From: Gammaproteobacteria bacterium
Lineage (GTDB): Bacteria; Pseudomonadota; Gammaproteobacteria; Pseudomonadales; Balneatricaceae
Assembly: GCA_030748435.1 (NCBI GenBank)
Contig: JASMLZ010000088.1
Location: forward strand, 1 to 34,446
Reading direction: 5' to 3'
DNA length: 34,446 nucleotides
Shown here: positions 1 through 7,368 of the stretch, piece by piece
Layout of the letters: every line of letters starts with the position of its first letter
How positions within the stretch are numbered: position 1 is the first letter of the stretch
Notes under the pieces: model-generated
The model's input: the letters and a program-made list of their open reading frames with translations, nothing else
Told to the model about the DNA's origin: nothing
Database searches by the model: none
Position numbers and translations under genes: made by a program

Positions 1-576
1 ATAGATAGTGCTATGCGCCTACGCTATAAAGTATTTAAGCAACGCCTAGGCTGGGAGGTAACCACCCAAGGAGATCAGGAACGGGACCAGTTTGATAGCC
101 TGCCGGATACCCTATATATATTGCATATTGGCACTCATGGTGAGGTTGATGGCTGTATAAGATTACTCCCTACTATGGGACCGAATATGCTACGTGATGT
201 TTTTCCAATTTTGCTGGAAGATAAAAAAGCTCCCTGTTCTCCTAACATTTGGGAGTGCTCTCGTTTTGCCGTTGCCCAAGATAACTTAAGCCAACCTGGG
301 CTTATTACAGCCAGACTGCTAGATGCTATGTATGAATTGGGTACACTTTATGGTTTCAATAGTATTGTTGCTGTGACAGATCTGCTAGTAGAGAAACTGC
401 TAAGAAAATACGGTACATCAGCCAAGCGTATAGGTAACATTCACCAGATAGGCGTCACAAAAGCTGTGGCCGCCTATTATCAAACCAATCTAAAAACACT
501 GGCGCAATTGCGCACCTATTCAGGATTCTCCAGCAGCCAGATTTATGTAGCACCCTGGATAAGAGAGGCTGCATGA
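1..576 (+). CDS. luxI: Acyl-homoserine-lactone synthase, LuxI family (5' end outside window)
   Basis: Makes an N-acyl-homoserine lactone quorum-sensing signal from S-adenosylmethionine and an acyl-ACP or acyl-CoA in the cytoplasm. The frame is open to the left edge (I-D-S-A precede the first ATG at 13). The family motif R-x-x-V-F is only a few residues after that ATG, whereas in LuxI proteins it lies about 20-25 residues in, so the true start is upstream. Visible family residues: R and F of RLRYKVF, W of LGWEV, acidic ERDQFD, R of CIRLLPT, and the WECSRFAV block with its conserved E and R. The rest has the expected length of about 190 residues. The TGA stop overlaps the next ATG (ATGA). No luxR lies to the right; a partner, if present, would be outside the window. 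Family call is firm; signal acyl chain unknown. Confidence 0.93.
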   Translation: MDSAMRLRYKVFKQRLGWEVTTQGDQERDQFDSLPDTLYILHIGTHGEVDGCIRLLPTMGPNMLRDVFPILLEDKKAPCSPNIWECSRFAVAQDNLSQPGLITARLLDAMYELGTLYGFNSIVAVTDLLVEKLLRKYGTSAKRIGNIHQIGVTKAVAAYYQTNLKTLAQLRTYSGFSSSQIYVAPWIREAA

Positions 577-740
577 GTAATCTGCCTATACAAGCGCATT
601 TGGAAGGGCTTGAGGCAGCTATTGCTTATTTACAGCAGGTGGCCAGCCAACAACAACTGTTAATAACAGCTGAAATGTTGGCTATGACCCATGAGGTTGC
701 GCAACTGGAACGCACCCAAGAAACAGGGCGGCCTCATTAA
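573..740 (+). CDS. Small hypothetical protein (55 aa) translationally coupled to luxI
   Basis: A 55-residue frame starts at the ATG whose last two bases are shared with the luxI stop (ATGA at 573-576) and ends with TAA at 740. The product (begins MSNLPIQAHLEGLEAAIAYL) is predicted almost wholly alpha-helical, Gln/Ala/Leu-rich, with heptad-like spacing of Leu and Ala, and has no signal peptide or membrane segment. I recognise no family. The stop-start overlap suggests translational coupling, so it may be made together with the AHL synthase. It could be a small dimeric coiled-coil protein. It could also be a fortuitous frame, since short helical frames arise easily; the tight overlap and the hairpin ten bases after its stop are what favour a real gene. 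Confidence 0.5.
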   Translation: MSNLPIQAHLEGLEAAIAYLQQVASQQQLLITAEMLAMTHEVAQLERTQETGRPH

Positions 741-749
741 GGAGGTAGT

Positions 750-794
750 GGGGGCTGGGTAAAAGTTACTAATAAGTCTATTTATCCAGCCTCC
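750..794. terminator. Long hairpin downstream of luxI and the 55-aa ORF
   Basis: Bases 750-763 (GGGGGCTGGGTAAA) can pair with 781-794 as a 14-bp stem with two G-U wobbles and a 17-base loop. It lies just after the TAA at 740. No U-run follows on either strand, so it may act as an RNA 3'-end stabiliser or a weak terminator rather than a classical Rho-independent terminator. Confidence 0.45.
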
Positions 795-884
795 AAAAAT
801 GACCGTTAGTGCTGCTATATGCGACTCATCAGTGCATTACAGACTACTCTGGGAAGGGTCTCACCAATAACATCAATCGCTTAG

Positions 885-916
885 TCATTGCCTTCTCGCT
901 ACGCCTCTGGCAATGA
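885..916. repeat. Short inverted repeat between the luxI unit and the GGDEF-EAL gene
   Basis: TCATTGCC (885-892) and GGCAATGA (909-916) are perfect 8-bp arms around a 16-base loop. On the minus strand the loop contains GCGTAGCGA, a string also found inside the intergenic repeat at 28668-28725. It lies 40 bases past the stop of the minus-strand gene, so it may be its terminator or a degenerate REP-like element. No poly-U tail is seen. Confidence 0.3.
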
Positions 917-956
917 TGAATTTTGCAACGCTTCCCTAGCTGTTATTTTACGACTG

Positions 957-3900
957 TTATGTTTGTGTAAAATAGAGATAAATCTCTTGTTCAGACAAGG
1001 GTTTGGCATAGTAAAAACCCTGTATAACCGAACAACCACTACGTAGTAAAAATTCCAGTTGGGCCTGAGTTTCAACACCTTCGGCAATCACATCAATTTG
1101 CATCTTGCGAGCCAAATCAATAAGTAATCCAATCACCAGTTCAGATTTTTTCTGGCCTATTTTTTGGACAAAATATTTATCTATTTTTATCACGTCTACG
1201 TCGCATTCCAACATCCTCTGCAACGACGAATACTCGGTACCAAGATCATCCAGAGTAATCGTGATTCCTGTCTTGCGCAACTGCGCCAGATTATCGATAA
1301 ATGTGGAAAAGTCGCTGATTTTGTGACGCTCGGTGATTTCTACCTCAATACAATCACCTGGCACTTGCATATGTTCCATGGTCGCGCAGATTATTTGTGC
1401 AAACCCTTTTTGGTTCAGATCTTTGGCACTAAGATTCCATGATAAACGCCCAAACTCAACACCTTGATCACGCCATCTGACCACCTGACTACACACATTG
1501 TTTAGCAGCCATATGCCTATCTGATGCCCGAGACCGCTGCGCTCAATTATGTCCATAAATTCCTGTGGATCCATTAGACCTTGTTGGGGATGTCTTGGGC
1601 GCAACAAAGCCTCCACTCCAACAACCCGTTGAGCATGGTAATCATAGCGGGGTTGAAAATAGAGCATCAATTCCTCATTTTGTAAAAGGTTTACCACCTG
1701 CCGTTCCAGTTTTCTCTGTTTGCTTGCAGCATCCTGCAGGCTATCGTTAAACACTTGGTACTGCAGACCTCCCTGTTTCTTCACCTGATAAAGAGCAAGA
1801 TCAGCCTGTTGTAACATCTGGTTAGCACTAACAGCGTTTGCAGAGCAGCTAGTAATACCGATACTTGCCCCCGCCTGAACCATATGGGAGTCTAAGACCA
1901 GTGGGTTGTTTAGCTGTAATAATATCCGTTCAGCAATCCCAAGCACTGCCGAAAAGGATTCGATATTACTCATAACGATGGCAAATTCATCACCACCCAG
2001 GCGAGCTACCACATCCTCATCGCGGGTGGTTTGTATAAGCAGCTGAGCAATATGGCCAAGCAGCTTGTCACCCATTTCATGGCCAAATGAATCATTAACC
2101 TGTTTAAACCTATCCAAGTCAATAAGCATAAGCGCCGCATTCACATGGTGATCTTGCACCTGCTGAATGGTCGAATTTAACGCTGCCTGAAAACCGCGTC
2201 TATTCAGCAAGCCGGTCAATTCATCATGCTCAGCCAAATGTCTGACTTGCAGTTCTGCTTTTTGTCGCTGAGCCACTTCCAAAGTTAGCTCTCTGGTACG
2301 CTCTTGCACCCTGTTTTCAAGTTGGCTATGTACATTTTTCAGCTTGGCTTCACTTTCGGTGCGCCTTTCTACTTCCTGTTCCAACTTACCAAGATGGCCT
2401 ATAACCTCATCTGCCATCTGATCAAAAGCCACAGCGATGGTATCAATTTCATCACCTTTGGTCGCGTTAAAACGAAATTGGTGATAACCACTTTGAAATT
2501 TGGCAAACCCATTAACCAAAGTGACAATACGGTTACTCAAATAAGAGGCAACCCAAAAGGCGATAATGACGACTAGCACAATCATAATGATGGTTGAATA
2601 ACCCAGCGCCTTTGCTGTTTGCAAGAGATTCTTACTAATGGCTTTATTGCCGGATTCAGCTTTGCTGGTAACACTCTTGCCATTAACTGTGATGATGTCT
2701 TTAAGACGCTCTTCAGAGGCCTTGGCAGGCTGATAAAATTCATCAATATTAGTACCAATAGTGACAACACCAAAGCCCCGTGGGCTAACACTATATTGCC
2801 CGGAAAAATAGGGTATGGAAGCCGCTGTAACCAGCTTCCATAACCCACTCCAATAAATAATAAATGAGCCAGAGCCACCTTTTCTGGTCAGATCGTACCA
2901 ACCCTTGCACTGGGGCGCAAAATCCAAAAACCGACAATCCAAACCCCGTAAGCCCGTATTCTGCAGTTGTTTGGCTGGTTGCTTAGCCAGACTTTGATCT
3001 TTAAACGGCGGCGCCTGACGGGCATAAGCAGCAAATGACATGCCACTTTGTTGCCAATGGTCATATACTTCCTGCTCCAGCCATGGCATCTGAGGTTGAC
3101 CAGTTTCAGCGTCATAACCCGTGATAAAATAATGCCGAGGATGAGCAATATTGCGTCCTACATGATCCCAGATAAAGGCATAATTGCCTTCTGATGGATC
3201 TGGATGGGGAGTATAACGCTGATCAGTGGGCATGATAGTATCGGTAATATTCATAATATGGTCATGATTTAATGCCAAGGTAACGTAACCGGCAATAGCA
3301 CCATCCACTGCCACCGGTGTAGCCCATCGAACAATGCCTTTAAAACGTTTCCCTACCGGGTTTTCCTTGCCGGCATAGGCACTGTCCTGGGGGCTGAATG
3401 TATGGCCATGCTGCTCTGCAGAGGCAGGCGTATATTTACCAATAAAGTGGGTTGGAATATATTCGCCAATCACCTCTGATACATAAATTTCACCAATCTG
3501 AAGGGTCTGCAGATGAGTATAGTAAGTCTCAGCTCGCAAAAAAGTATTGTGGGGATCACTAATATTTTTCAGTTCTGCTGACAATAGAGGGGAATTCGAT
3601 ATCTTCACCTGCTCCTGACCATCAAGGGCAACAAAAGTCATTTCATGATACAGGGGCAGGTGTTGAAAATGGTTAGTCACTTCCGGAGGCCGTGAGTTAA
3701 AAGCGCGACTGTTGTCCGTCAAGATATCTTCAACCAGCAAGGTTTGTGCATCATGTTCAGGCACTCCCACCTGCTGCCACTGCTGCTCGTTCTGATCAAA
3801 TCGCCAAGCGTATTTGAGTGGTGCAATGATATTTCTATGTTGCAAGAACTGCTGATAGCTTTGTGGACTTGGAGCAAGAGTAGCTGCCAATAATATGTCT

Positions 3901-4220
3901 TCATCTCTGGCGTACAACAGATGGGCAATCTGTTTGGCAGTATCGGTAGTAAGACGCTCAATCTCATTTCTGGCACGATCTTCCAGCGAAGCCATGCTAT
4001 CCTCGACAGCCTCAGAGCCTACCTGCTGCAAAGATTGTTGTGATACCTGAGCAAAGCCATTGAATTGTTGCTGTAATAATTTAGCTAACTGGGAGGACTG
4101 CTGCCACGCCAGCCAAGCCAGAAACAGCAAAGGCAACACCTTGATAGCGACAAATAGAATAATCAATTTGCCCCGTAGTCCGGGCCTTAGATTGGATAAT
4201 TTGAAAATACCATTCGCCAT
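957..4220 (-). CDS. Membrane GGDEF-EAL cyclic-di-GMP signalling protein with large periplasmic sensor
   Basis: A 1087-residue inner-membrane protein expected to make and/or degrade c-di-GMP in response to a periplasmic or redox-type signal. Order of parts: TM1 about 18-38; a long periplasmic region (about 40-540) that looks Cache-like but is not assigned further; TM2 about 541-560; HAMP-like linker and coiled coil to about 660; GGDEF domain about 662-825; EAL domain about 840-1080. The active site GGDEF (742-746) is intact and is preceded exactly five residues upstream by RDED (733-736), a c-di-GMP inhibitory I-site. The EAL motif is EALLR (870-874), with the metal-binding DD at 991-992 (DDLGTEYSS, a slight variant of DDFGTGYSS), K1012 and AEGVET present. 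Both domains could therefore be active; which dominates cannot be told from sequence. It stands alone, converging on the luxI unit, and the pairing with quorum sensing is only positional. Confidence 0.93.
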   Translation of the reverse strand: MANGIFKLSNLRPGLRGKLIILFVAIKVLPLLFLAWLAWQQSSQLAKLLQQQFNGFAQVSQQSLQQVGSEAVEDSMASLEDRARNEIERLTTDTAKQIAHLLYARDEDILLAATLAPSPQSYQQFLQHRNIIAPLKYAWRFDQNEQQWQQVGVPEHDAQTLLVEDILTDNSRAFNSRPPEVTNHFQHLPLYHEMTFVALDGQEQVKISNSPLLSAELKNISDPHNTFLRAETYYTHLQTLQIGEIYVSEVIGEYIPTHFIGKYTPASAEQHGHTFSPQDSAYAGKENPVGKRFKGIVRWATPVAVDGAIAGYVTLALNHDHIMNITDTIMPTDQRYTPHPDPSEGNYAFIWDHVGRNIAHPRHYFITGYDAETGQPQMPWLEQEVYDHWQQSGMSFAAYARQAPPFKDQSLAKQPAKQLQNTGLRGLDCRFLDFAPQCKGWYDLTRKGGSGSFIIYWSGLWKLVTAASIPYFSGQYSVSPRGFGVVTIGTNIDEFYQPAKASEERLKDIITVNGKSVTSKAESGNKAISKNLLQTAKALGYSTIIMIVLVVIIAFWVASYLSNRIVTLVNGFAKFQSGYHQFRFNATKGDEIDTIAVAFDQMADEVIGHLGKLEQEVERRTESEAKLKNVHSQLENRVQERTRELTLEVAQRQKAELQVRHLAEHDELTGLLNRRGFQAALNSTIQQVQDHHVNAALMLIDLDRFKQVNDSFGHEMGDKLLGHIAQLLIQTTRDEDVVARLGGDEFAIVMSNIESFSAVLGIAERILLQLNNPLVLDSHMVQAGASIGITSCSANAVSANQMLQQADLALYQVKKQGGLQYQVFNDSLQDAASKQRKLERQVVNLLQNEELMLYFQPRYDYHAQRVVGVEALLRPRHPQQGLMDPQEFMDIIERSGLGHQIGIWLLNNVCSQVVRWRDQGVEFGRLSWNLSAKDLNQKGFAQIICATMEHMQVPGDCIEVEITERHKISDFSTFIDNLAQLRKTGITITLDDLGTEYSSLQRMLECDVDVIKIDKYFVQKIGQKKSELVIGLLIDLARKMQIDVIAEGVETQAQLEFLLRSGCSVIQGFYYAKPLSEQEIYLYFTQT

Positions 4221-4851
4221 TTTTAAACCAGACTAGTAGGGGCACCTTTTGCTAGTGCATAGCCCCTTGCAACAGAATCAGGTGCAATGCGACAATAATA
4301 ATCGCCATAACACTTACAACATTACTATATCTTAATATAGTTAGATATTGCAATAATTAAGTTTTGCTATCAGCTTCCACTACTTGTCATTCAGTCTGCA
4401 CTTTATAAAATATACAGAGATAAGATAATAACTTAGTTCATAATTAAACAATTGCAAAAAAAGTTGGTATATATATGGTAAACAAGCAAAATTAATCCAT
4501 CTGTGATTACTAATAATAGCCAATAGATTAGAAGTCTCCGCGTCACTACACTCCTCACAATAGCAAATTATGCATAAACTTCTCAGGAAATATGGGACAA
4601 ATATTTTCGATATACAAGGGACATTATTATATTTTTTTAGCCTTTAGACAAAAGCCAACAGATTGGACTACCAAGTAATCAGCTACCCATGACATAGATA
4701 TGGTTATTATTTACCATCATCGATATAGCAATAAGCAATAACCAATAACCCACCTCTATCACTGGGCATCAACATGTTCTGGATATATACTCTGCCCACG
4801 GACAGATTTAATACCTGACGATCTGACAACGGGTATATGGAGGAAAACACA
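4221..4851. other. Long AT-rich intergenic region, no gene seen
   Basis: About 630 bp between the diverging GGDEF-EAL gene and aroQ. I find no convincing reading frame or RNA gene. It holds a small dyad, ACTATAT (4324-4330) with ATATAGT (4335-4341), and short direct iterations of caataa/ccaataa near 4728-4750. It presumably carries the promoters for both flanking genes, but no standard -35/-10 pair stood out clearly. Confidence 0.5.
4839..4843 (+). promoter_or_regulatory. Ribosome binding site GGAGG that sets the aroQ start at TTG 4852
   Basis: GGAGG lies 8 bases before the TTG at 4852. The in-frame ATG at 4837 overlaps this Shine-Dalgarno and has no good one of its own, so TTG is the better start. 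It also gives a protein beginning P-A-K-I-A-V-V-H-G-P-N, as AroQ proteins normally do. Confidence 0.75.
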
Positions 4852-5319
4852 TTGCCGGCAAAAATAGCGGTTGTACATGGCCCAAACCTGAACATGTTAG
4901 GTATGCGTGAAGTGGGCATCTATGGCGGCCAAAGCATGCAAGATATTAACGACGAAATCACGGCCAAAGCAAAACAGTTAAATGTCGCGGTAGAGTTCTT
5001 TCAATCCAACTGCGAAGGTGAGCTGGTGACATTTATGCAACAGTGTCGTGGCCGGGTAGACGGAGTGGTGTTAAACGCAGGCGCCTATACCCACTATTCG
5101 ATAGCCTTGCGTGATGCCATTGCTGCCGCCCAAGTTGATGTTGTAGAAGTCCATATCTCGAATATATTCAAACGTGAAGCATTTCGACATGTATCCGTGA
5201 TTGGTGCCGTTTGCATTGGCCAAATTTGTGGGTTTGGTTCACTGGGCTATATTCTGGGGCTAAAGTCGCTACTAGCTAAATACGCTGAACCCAGAATTTC
5301 AGCTGGAGAAACCCCATGA
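4852..5319 (+). CDS. aroQ: Type II 3-dehydroquinate dehydratase
   Basis: Converts 3-dehydroquinate to 3-dehydroshikimate in the shikimate pathway to aromatic amino acids; type II enzymes are cytoplasmic dodecamers. From the TTG start the protein has 155 residues, the usual size. All key residues are present and, from this start, fall at the numbers known from the M. tuberculosis enzyme: GPNLNMLG (10-17), R19, Y24 (catalytic Tyr), N75-A-G-A-Y-T-H, E99-V-H101 (catalytic His), R108 and R112 in KREAFRH. The stop overlaps the ATG of a catalytically dead paralogue (ATGA), so the two are likely translated together. AroQ in many gammaproteobacteria sits beside accBC; here it does not, so this could be a second or specialised copy. 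Confidence 0.95.
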   Translation: MPAKIAVVHGPNLNMLGMREVGIYGGQSMQDINDEITAKAKQLNVAVEFFQSNCEGELVTFMQQCRGRVDGVVLNAGAYTHYSIALRDAIAAAQVDVVEVHISNIFKREAFRHVSVIGAVCIGQICGFGSLGYILGLKSLLAKYAEPRISAGETP

Positions 5320-5753
5320 GCAAAACCAAATTTCTTGTTATTTCTGGCACCAATTCCAATCTGGTGGTTGGCCGTGAAGCTTTCGAATGCGATTCCTGGC
5401 AGAATATCCATGCTGCCTTAGACGTCACAGCAAGCCATCTGGGGATTGCCGTGGACTGTCACCAATTTAGCCATAAAGATGATATTGTTGACTGCTTACG
5501 CCGTGCCCCTGAACAATATGCCGGGGTGGTTATTAATGCCGCTGGGATGACCGACTATGGTGATGCCTTACGTAATGCTATAGGCTCTATGCTATTACCA
5601 TGTGTAGAAGTCTTTGACAGCGGTGCACATAAACTTGAGGACAGCGGCCATAACTCAGTTATTGCAGCCGTTTGCCTGGGTGTTATCGGTGGCTTTGGCC
5701 AACAAAGTTATATCCTCGCTCTGCAAGCACTGGTGCACCTGAGTGAACAATAG
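5316..5753 (+). CDS. AroQ-like pseudoenzyme paralogue
   Basis: A 145-residue protein clearly homologous to the AroQ just upstream. The last 60-odd residues align without gaps (EVF..., then AVCLG-x-IGGFG against AVCIG-x-ICGFG, then YILAL against YILGL). The catalytic residues are replaced: Tyr24 by Cys, His101 by Phe, Arg108 by Leu, Arg112 by Gly, and the THYS of the active-site loop by TDYG; only the Arg19 equivalent remains (GREAF). GPNLN has become GTNSN. The frame is intact with no stop or shift, and the ATGA overlap with aroQ indicates coupled translation. I infer a structural or regulatory subunit, perhaps co-assembling with AroQ, or a protein that binds another ligand in the old pocket. 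Dehydratase activity is not expected. The homology is clear; the function is unknown. Confidence 0.85.
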   Translation: MSKTKFLVISGTNSNLVVGREAFECDSWQNIHAALDVTASHLGIAVDCHQFSHKDDIVDCLRRAPEQYAGVVINAAGMTDYGDALRNAIGSMLLPCVEVFDSGAHKLEDSGHNSVIAAVCLGVIGGFGQQSYILALQALVHLSEQ

Positions 5754-5936
5754 CAGTTCACTACCGATACACGATGCAATATAACTTTGTATTTGGCCAT
5801 TACTCCGGGAAACTTAGAAGGATGCATAAATCCGTCATAGTGGGCGCCGCTCAGCAAGCTCTGGCTAATGCAATGCATAGCTGAAAGATTGCAGCGGTGC
5901 CAAACTACTAACCATGACAGATTTTGCAGAGGTTTC

Positions 5937-6293
5937 TTAACAGGCCTGCGCCAATAGCCCAACCATAGCACCCGATGCCCCTACATGAGGCAGTATAGTG
6001 ATGACTTTATCGGGCCATTTATTCTGAACCTTATCGATTTGCCGGGGTATATCATTGGTCACGTGATTGCCGGCCGACAAGAAATATGGCAACACCACAA
6101 CTTCTTCAACACTACGCTTAAAGCAATCATCAAGCGCAGCCCCAATGGACGGCTCGGCAAATTCCAAAAACGCCACCGCCACGTCCTCAACAGCTGTTTG
6201 TAGATTGTCTGCCACCTTAGAGGCCAAGGTTACCACCTCTTTATTGGAAGCCGCTCGGCGGCTGCCATGGGCTACTATTAATAGTTGTTTCAT
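5937..6293 (-). CDS. cbiX: CbiX/SirB-type small sirohydrochlorin chelatase
   Basis: A 118-residue single-domain protein of the class II chelatase family, which inserts cobalt (B12 synthesis) or iron (siroheme) into sirohydrochlorin in the cytoplasm. It begins MKQLLIVAHGSR with the first metal-binding His, and the second His lies in PYFLSAGNHVTNDIP. The length fits the short archaeal-type CbiX form that works as a homodimer. It starts 35 bases after the stop of the MerR-type regulator on the same strand, so the two probably share a transcript. That context hints at cobalt insertion for B12, the cofactor of the LitR regulator encoded nearby, but iron chelation cannot be excluded. Confidence 0.85.
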   Translation of the reverse strand: MKQLLIVAHGSRRAASNKEVVTLASKVADNLQTAVEDVAVAFLEFAEPSIGAALDDCFKRSVEEVVVLPYFLSAGNHVTNDIPRQIDKVQNKWPDKVITILPHVGASGAMVGLLAQAC

Positions 6294-6328
6294 TGCTACT
6301 ACTCTCTTTTATATAAATAATTTATTTG

Positions 6329-7207
6329 TTATCCAGCCAAGTGTTTTTTATAAAGGCTATCCAGACAACCTTTTAATTCGGTAAAGACGCGCTCCTGATA
6401 ATCTGTTTGCATCAAACCAGGTGCTGTACCACACATAAACAGACGTTTATTTTCCAGCAAGGCTGAACCTGCCTGAGCCTGCTCCTGACTATTCCAGATA
6501 CCGTCCTGATAAAACACAGTATATGCATCTGGCCATTGCCAGGCCAACTCAATGCCTGCTGCTAGGCTAAAGTCCCGATGCAGCAAACACACAGAAAATT
6601 TTGCATCATCTAATTCCAAAGCCAACAAGGCCAAGCGCCATATAGGCGTTTGTTTTCCCACTATCAAAGTCACACTGGTAGGGCGTTGGTTGGACCTGCT
6701 TCTGGACTTTAAGCGCAAACAGGCATAACGCATTAATTCGCTTTCAGCAAAACCAAGAGCGGCACCATAATCTTTGCGCAGGGTCAGTTCTGCAAATACA
6801 GGCTCTAGCCAGCGCTCACGACACACAGGCACTGGATAATTGGCTAAAGTCTGTTTCAGCAGATGCTCTACCTTGGTAACAGAAAATAATTCTATGGCGG
6901 CAATTAGTTCAGCAACCAGTCCTTGCCAGGAATCTGTTCCTTGTTGCTGTGCATCTAATGGCATGCTGGCCATCAATAGTGGTTTAACCTTACTAAGGGG
7001 AACCCCGCGTGCCACCAAAGATAACACCCTCTCAATAGTGGCAACGTCCGCAACCGAATACAAACGGTGGCCTTTGAGGGTTCTCTCGGGTTGCAGTAAC
7101 CCATACCGTCTCTCCCAAGCTCTGAGGGTAACAGTGTTAACTTGTGTACGTGCGCTTAATTCACGAATAGGAAAGCGGCTATTATTGCTGGGATTGCTAT
7201 TATTCAT
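6329..7207 (-). CDS. MerR-family regulator, LitR/CarH-like but without B12 ligands
   Basis: A 292-residue transcription factor. The N-terminal winged helix-turn-helix (about 12-80) is typical of the LitR/CarH branch: FPIRELSARTQVNTVTLRAWERRYG, then GHRLYS. The C-terminal part has the size of the four-helix bundle plus B12-binding domain. The W-x9-E-H light-sensor motif is not conserved there (YGAALGFAESELM aligns, with no His), and no E-x-H-x-x-G motif follows. I infer that it does not bind adenosylcobalamin. It is transcribed away from the photolyase operon across a TGTACA palindrome, which it probably binds, and it is followed by cbiX. It may act as a light-insensitive partner or competitor of the intact LitR at 11466-12359, or sense light through another protein. 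P. putida also has several LitR homologues that act together. Confidence 0.85.
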   Translation of the reverse strand: MNNSNPSNNSRFPIRELSARTQVNTVTLRAWERRYGLLQPERTLKGHRLYSVADVATIERVLSLVARGVPLSKVKPLLMASMPLDAQQQGTDSWQGLVAELIAAIELFSVTKVEHLLKQTLANYPVPVCRERWLEPVFAELTLRKDYGAALGFAESELMRYACLRLKSRSRSNQRPTSVTLIVGKQTPIWRLALLALELDDAKFSVCLLHRDFSLAAGIELAWQWPDAYTVFYQDGIWNSQEQAQAGSALLENKRLFMCGTAPGLMQTDYQERVFTELKGCLDSLYKKHLAG

Positions 7208-7237
7208 AACTCTTTTAAGGTGGTTTTGCTATCACTA

Positions 7238-7305
7238 AATACTTGTACAGAAAATAATACTGTACAATATAATTCATGTACAGTATTATTTTCTGTACAA
7301 GTATT
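7238..7305. promoter_or_regulatory. Symmetric divergent operator/promoter with four TGTACA boxes
   Basis: Bases 7238-7266 and 7277-7305 are perfect 29-bp inverted repeats around a 10-base AT centre. Four TGTACA boxes start at 7244, 7261, 7277 and 7294 (steps 17, 16, 17). TGTACA half-sites spaced near this are the known LitR/PplR-type operator in Pseudomonas. Each strand carries a possible promoter using an inner TGTACA as -35 and TATTAT as -10 with 17 bases between: plus strand 7261-7266/7284-7289, minus strand 7277-7282/7254-7259. Regulator bound to the boxes would cover both promoters. No U-run follows, so it is not a terminator. Confidence 0.85.
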
Positions 7306-7368
7306 AGCAAGCATAACATGTTGCTGCTTTTTATTTAATCACTCAATAGTAAAGGTGAGGCATCGACT

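Noticed and set aside
899-1087. 62-aa minus-strand frame overlapping the end of the GGDEF-EAL gene
   Set aside because: Shadow frame over the real coding end, no ribosome site or family.
4837-4851. ATG at 4837 as the aroQ start
   Set aside because: It overlaps the Shine-Dalgarno for the TTG at 4852 and would add five residues not seen in AroQ proteins.
7238-7305. Palindrome as a Rho-independent terminator or mobile-element end
   Set aside because: Lies between divergent starts, is AT-rich without a U-run, and its internal TGTACA boxes fit an operator.
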